Assembly: GCA_945872875.1 (NCBI GenBank)
Contig: CAMCBB010000085.1
Span: 1-7,407, forward strand
DNA: 7,407 nucleotides
Reading direction: 5' to 3'
From: Flavobacterium psychrophilum
GTDB taxonomy: Bacteria > Bacteroidota > Bacteroidia > Flavobacteriales > Flavobacteriaceae
Part shown: positions 6,104-7,407 of the stretch, one piece after another
Numbering within the stretch: the first letter of the stretch is position 1
How the letters are laid out: each line of letters begins with the position of its first letter
Position numbers and translations under genes: made by a program
The notes under the pieces: model-generated
Told to the model about the DNA's origin: nothing
Databases searched by the model: none
What the model saw: only the letters and a program-made list of their open reading frames with translations

Positions 6104-7407
6104 ATGCAAACTCCTCAAAAAATTGCAATTATTGGTTCTGGCTTGGTTGGAACATTATTGGCAATCTACCTCAAAAAACAGGGGCATACTGTTCATGTTT
6201 ACGATCGAAGTTCAGATATTAGAACTGTTGCTTTTTCAGGTCGATCCATTAATTTGGTTATGTCCAACAGAGGCTGGAAAGCTATGCAAGATATTGGTCT
6301 AGAAGAAGAGATTCGTAAAATTGGAATCCCAGTCGACAAACGTGCTATTCATACTCTAGAAGAAGATTTGCAATACCAATATTATGGTAAAGAAGGAGAA
6401 GCAATATTTTCTTTATCTCGAGGAGTATTAAATCGCAGGATGATTGATTTAGCTGAAGAAGCCGGAGTAGAATTCTACTTTGATCATAAAATTTGGGATG
6501 TCACATTAGCAACAGCAACACTTCATGTTGGTGAAACGGAAAGAGGTGAATGGGAAGATTTAAAATACGATAAGATTTTTGGAGCCGATGGCGCTTTTTC
6601 AAGAATTCGACACCGAATGCAAAGACAAAGTATGTTTGATTATTCGCAAGAATTCATGAAAATTGGCTACAAAGAATTGCACATTCCTGCGAATGCAGAC
6701 GGAACCCATAAAATAGATAAAAACTCATTGCATATTTGGCCTCGAGGGAATTTTATGTTAATGGCATTATCCAATTTAGATGGTACCTTTACCTGTACCC
6801 TATTCATGCCTTTTGAAGGAGAAAACTCTTTTGCAGAACTAAAAGACGAAGCCAAATTAGTAAATTTCTTTGCAAAGTATTTCCCAGATACTAAAGAAGT
6901 AATTCCAGATTTGGTTAAAGATTTTTTCAAAAATCCAACCAGTTATTTGGCTATTATGAAATGTTATCCGTGGACATTTGAAGATAAAGTAGCGCTTATT
7001 GGTGATTCGGCTCATGCTATTGTTCCTTTTTATGGGCACGGAATGAATGCTGGATTTGAAGACATTTCTGTATTAAATGAAATGATAACAAAATATGGCG
7101 ATGATTGGAAAATGATTTTTACTGAATATGAAAAATCACGCAAACCAAATGCCGATGCTATTGCCGAACTTTCAAGAAGAAATTTTGTAGAAATGAGTTC
7201 GAAGACGGCAGATAAAAAATTTCTACTTCAAAAGAAAATCGAAAAATGGTTTTCAGATAAACATCCAACTAAATGGATGCCACTTTATAGTAGGGTTACT
7301 TTTAGTTTGCAGCCCTATTCAGAAGCATTAGCTATTGGCGATTTGCAAAGTAAAATCATGGAAGAAGTAATGCAAATTCCGAATATTGAAACCAAATGGA
7401 ATAGCGA
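6104..7407 (+). CDS. kmo: Kynurenine 3-monooxygenase (FAD-dependent), 3' end cut by window
   Basis: Open for 434 codons from the ATG at 6104 to the window edge with no stop; bacterial enzymes are about 450-460 residues, so only the C-terminal tail is missing. It hydroxylates kynurenine at C3 with NADPH and O2, giving 3-hydroxykynurenine, the substrate of KynU. It is a class A flavoprotein monooxygenase with the dinucleotide motif GSGLVG (residues 11-16), Asp34 ending strand 2 for the FAD ribose, GDSAH (300-304) and GHGMNAGFED (311-320). The substrate-binding set known from human and Pseudomonas KMO is complete by spacing: Arg80 (human Arg85), Tyr94 (Tyr99), Asn360 (Asn363) and Tyr395 (Tyr398). 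The hydrophobic C-terminal membrane anchor of animal KMO cannot be assessed and is normally absent in bacteria. It lies 34 bp after the acylase gene, with a TAnnTTTG box between. Function is very likely intact. Confidence 0.96.
   Translation, partial: MQTPQKIAIIGSGLVGTLLAIYLKKQGHTVHVYDRSSDIRTVAFSGRSINLVMSNRGWKAMQDIGLEEEIRKIGIPVDKRAIHTLEEDLQYQYYGKEGEAIFSLSRGVLNRRMIDLAEEAGVEFYFDHKIWDVTLATATLHVGETERGEWEDLKYDKIFGADGAFSRIRHRMQRQSMFDYSQEFMKIGYKELHIPANADGTHKIDKNSLHIWPRGNFMLMALSNLDGTFTCTLFMPFEGENSFAELKDEAKLVNFFAKYFPDTKEVIPDLVKDFFKNPTSYLAIMKCYPWTFEDKVALIGDSAHAIVPFYGHGMNAGFEDISVLNEMITKYGDDWKMIFTEYEKSRKPNADAIAELSRRNFVEMSSKTADKKFLLQKKIEKWFSDKHPTKWMPLYSRVTFSLQPYSEALAIGDLQSKIMEEVMQIPNIETKWNS

Noticed and set aside
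6667..7039. Two overlapping minus-strand open frames (87 and 60 codons)
   Set aside because: Both are antisense to kmo, whose plus-strand frame is open from 6104 to the edge with all catalytic motifs.
7184..7186. Phe361 in Kmo where human and Pseudomonas enzymes have Tyr (NYIEM/NYVEM), first suspected as loss of the substrate-binding Tyr
   Set aside because: By spacing, the substrate-binding Tyr is the one in PLY (Tyr395 here), 35 residues after Asn360, and it is present.

Overview
The window looks like an AT-rich chromosomal segment from a member of the Bacteroidota, most likely class Flavobacteriia (Flavobacterium or a close relative). Three things point there. The genes use A/T-rich codons. 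There is no convincing Shine-Dalgarno sequence before any start; the upstream bases are simply A-rich. Upstream of most transcription units sits the Bacteroidota-type -7 promoter element TAnnTTTG. I ran no similarity search, so the genus is an inference.

Layout. On the minus strand at the left edge is an initiator tRNA-Met. It is divergent from era (194-1078), the GTPase for 16S rRNA / 30S maturation. A 129-bp gap with a plausible promoter leads to kynU (1208-2485, kynureninase). Only 18 bp later comes an arginase/agmatinase-superfamily (ureohydrolase) gene (2504-3592), almost certainly co-transcribed with kynU. Then come a membrane-anchored penicillin-acylase-family Ntn hydrolase (best start 3682, ends 6069) and kmo (kynurenine 3-monooxygenase, from 6104), which runs off the right edge after 434 codons and lacks only its C-terminal tail. 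Each of the last two genes appears to have its own TAnnTTTG promoter. No intergenic stretch exceeds 130 bp, and I see no mobile element, CRISPR array or broken gene.

How the genes work together. Kmo makes 3-hydroxykynurenine from kynurenine, and KynU cleaves it to 3-hydroxyanthranilate plus alanine. Together they form the middle of the tryptophan-kynurenine route, which leads either to quinolinate/NAD or to catabolic ring cleavage. Tryptophan 2,3-dioxygenase, kynurenine formamidase and 3-hydroxyanthranilate dioxygenase are not in the window. The two hydrolases between kynU and kmo have no canonical place in this pathway and are the main points of interest. The cytosolic ureohydrolase keeps all metal ligands but has a modified second Asp motif, and it is a speculative candidate for an amide- or amidine-cleaving step. 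The acylase is predicted to act outside the inner membrane and may serve a separate purpose.
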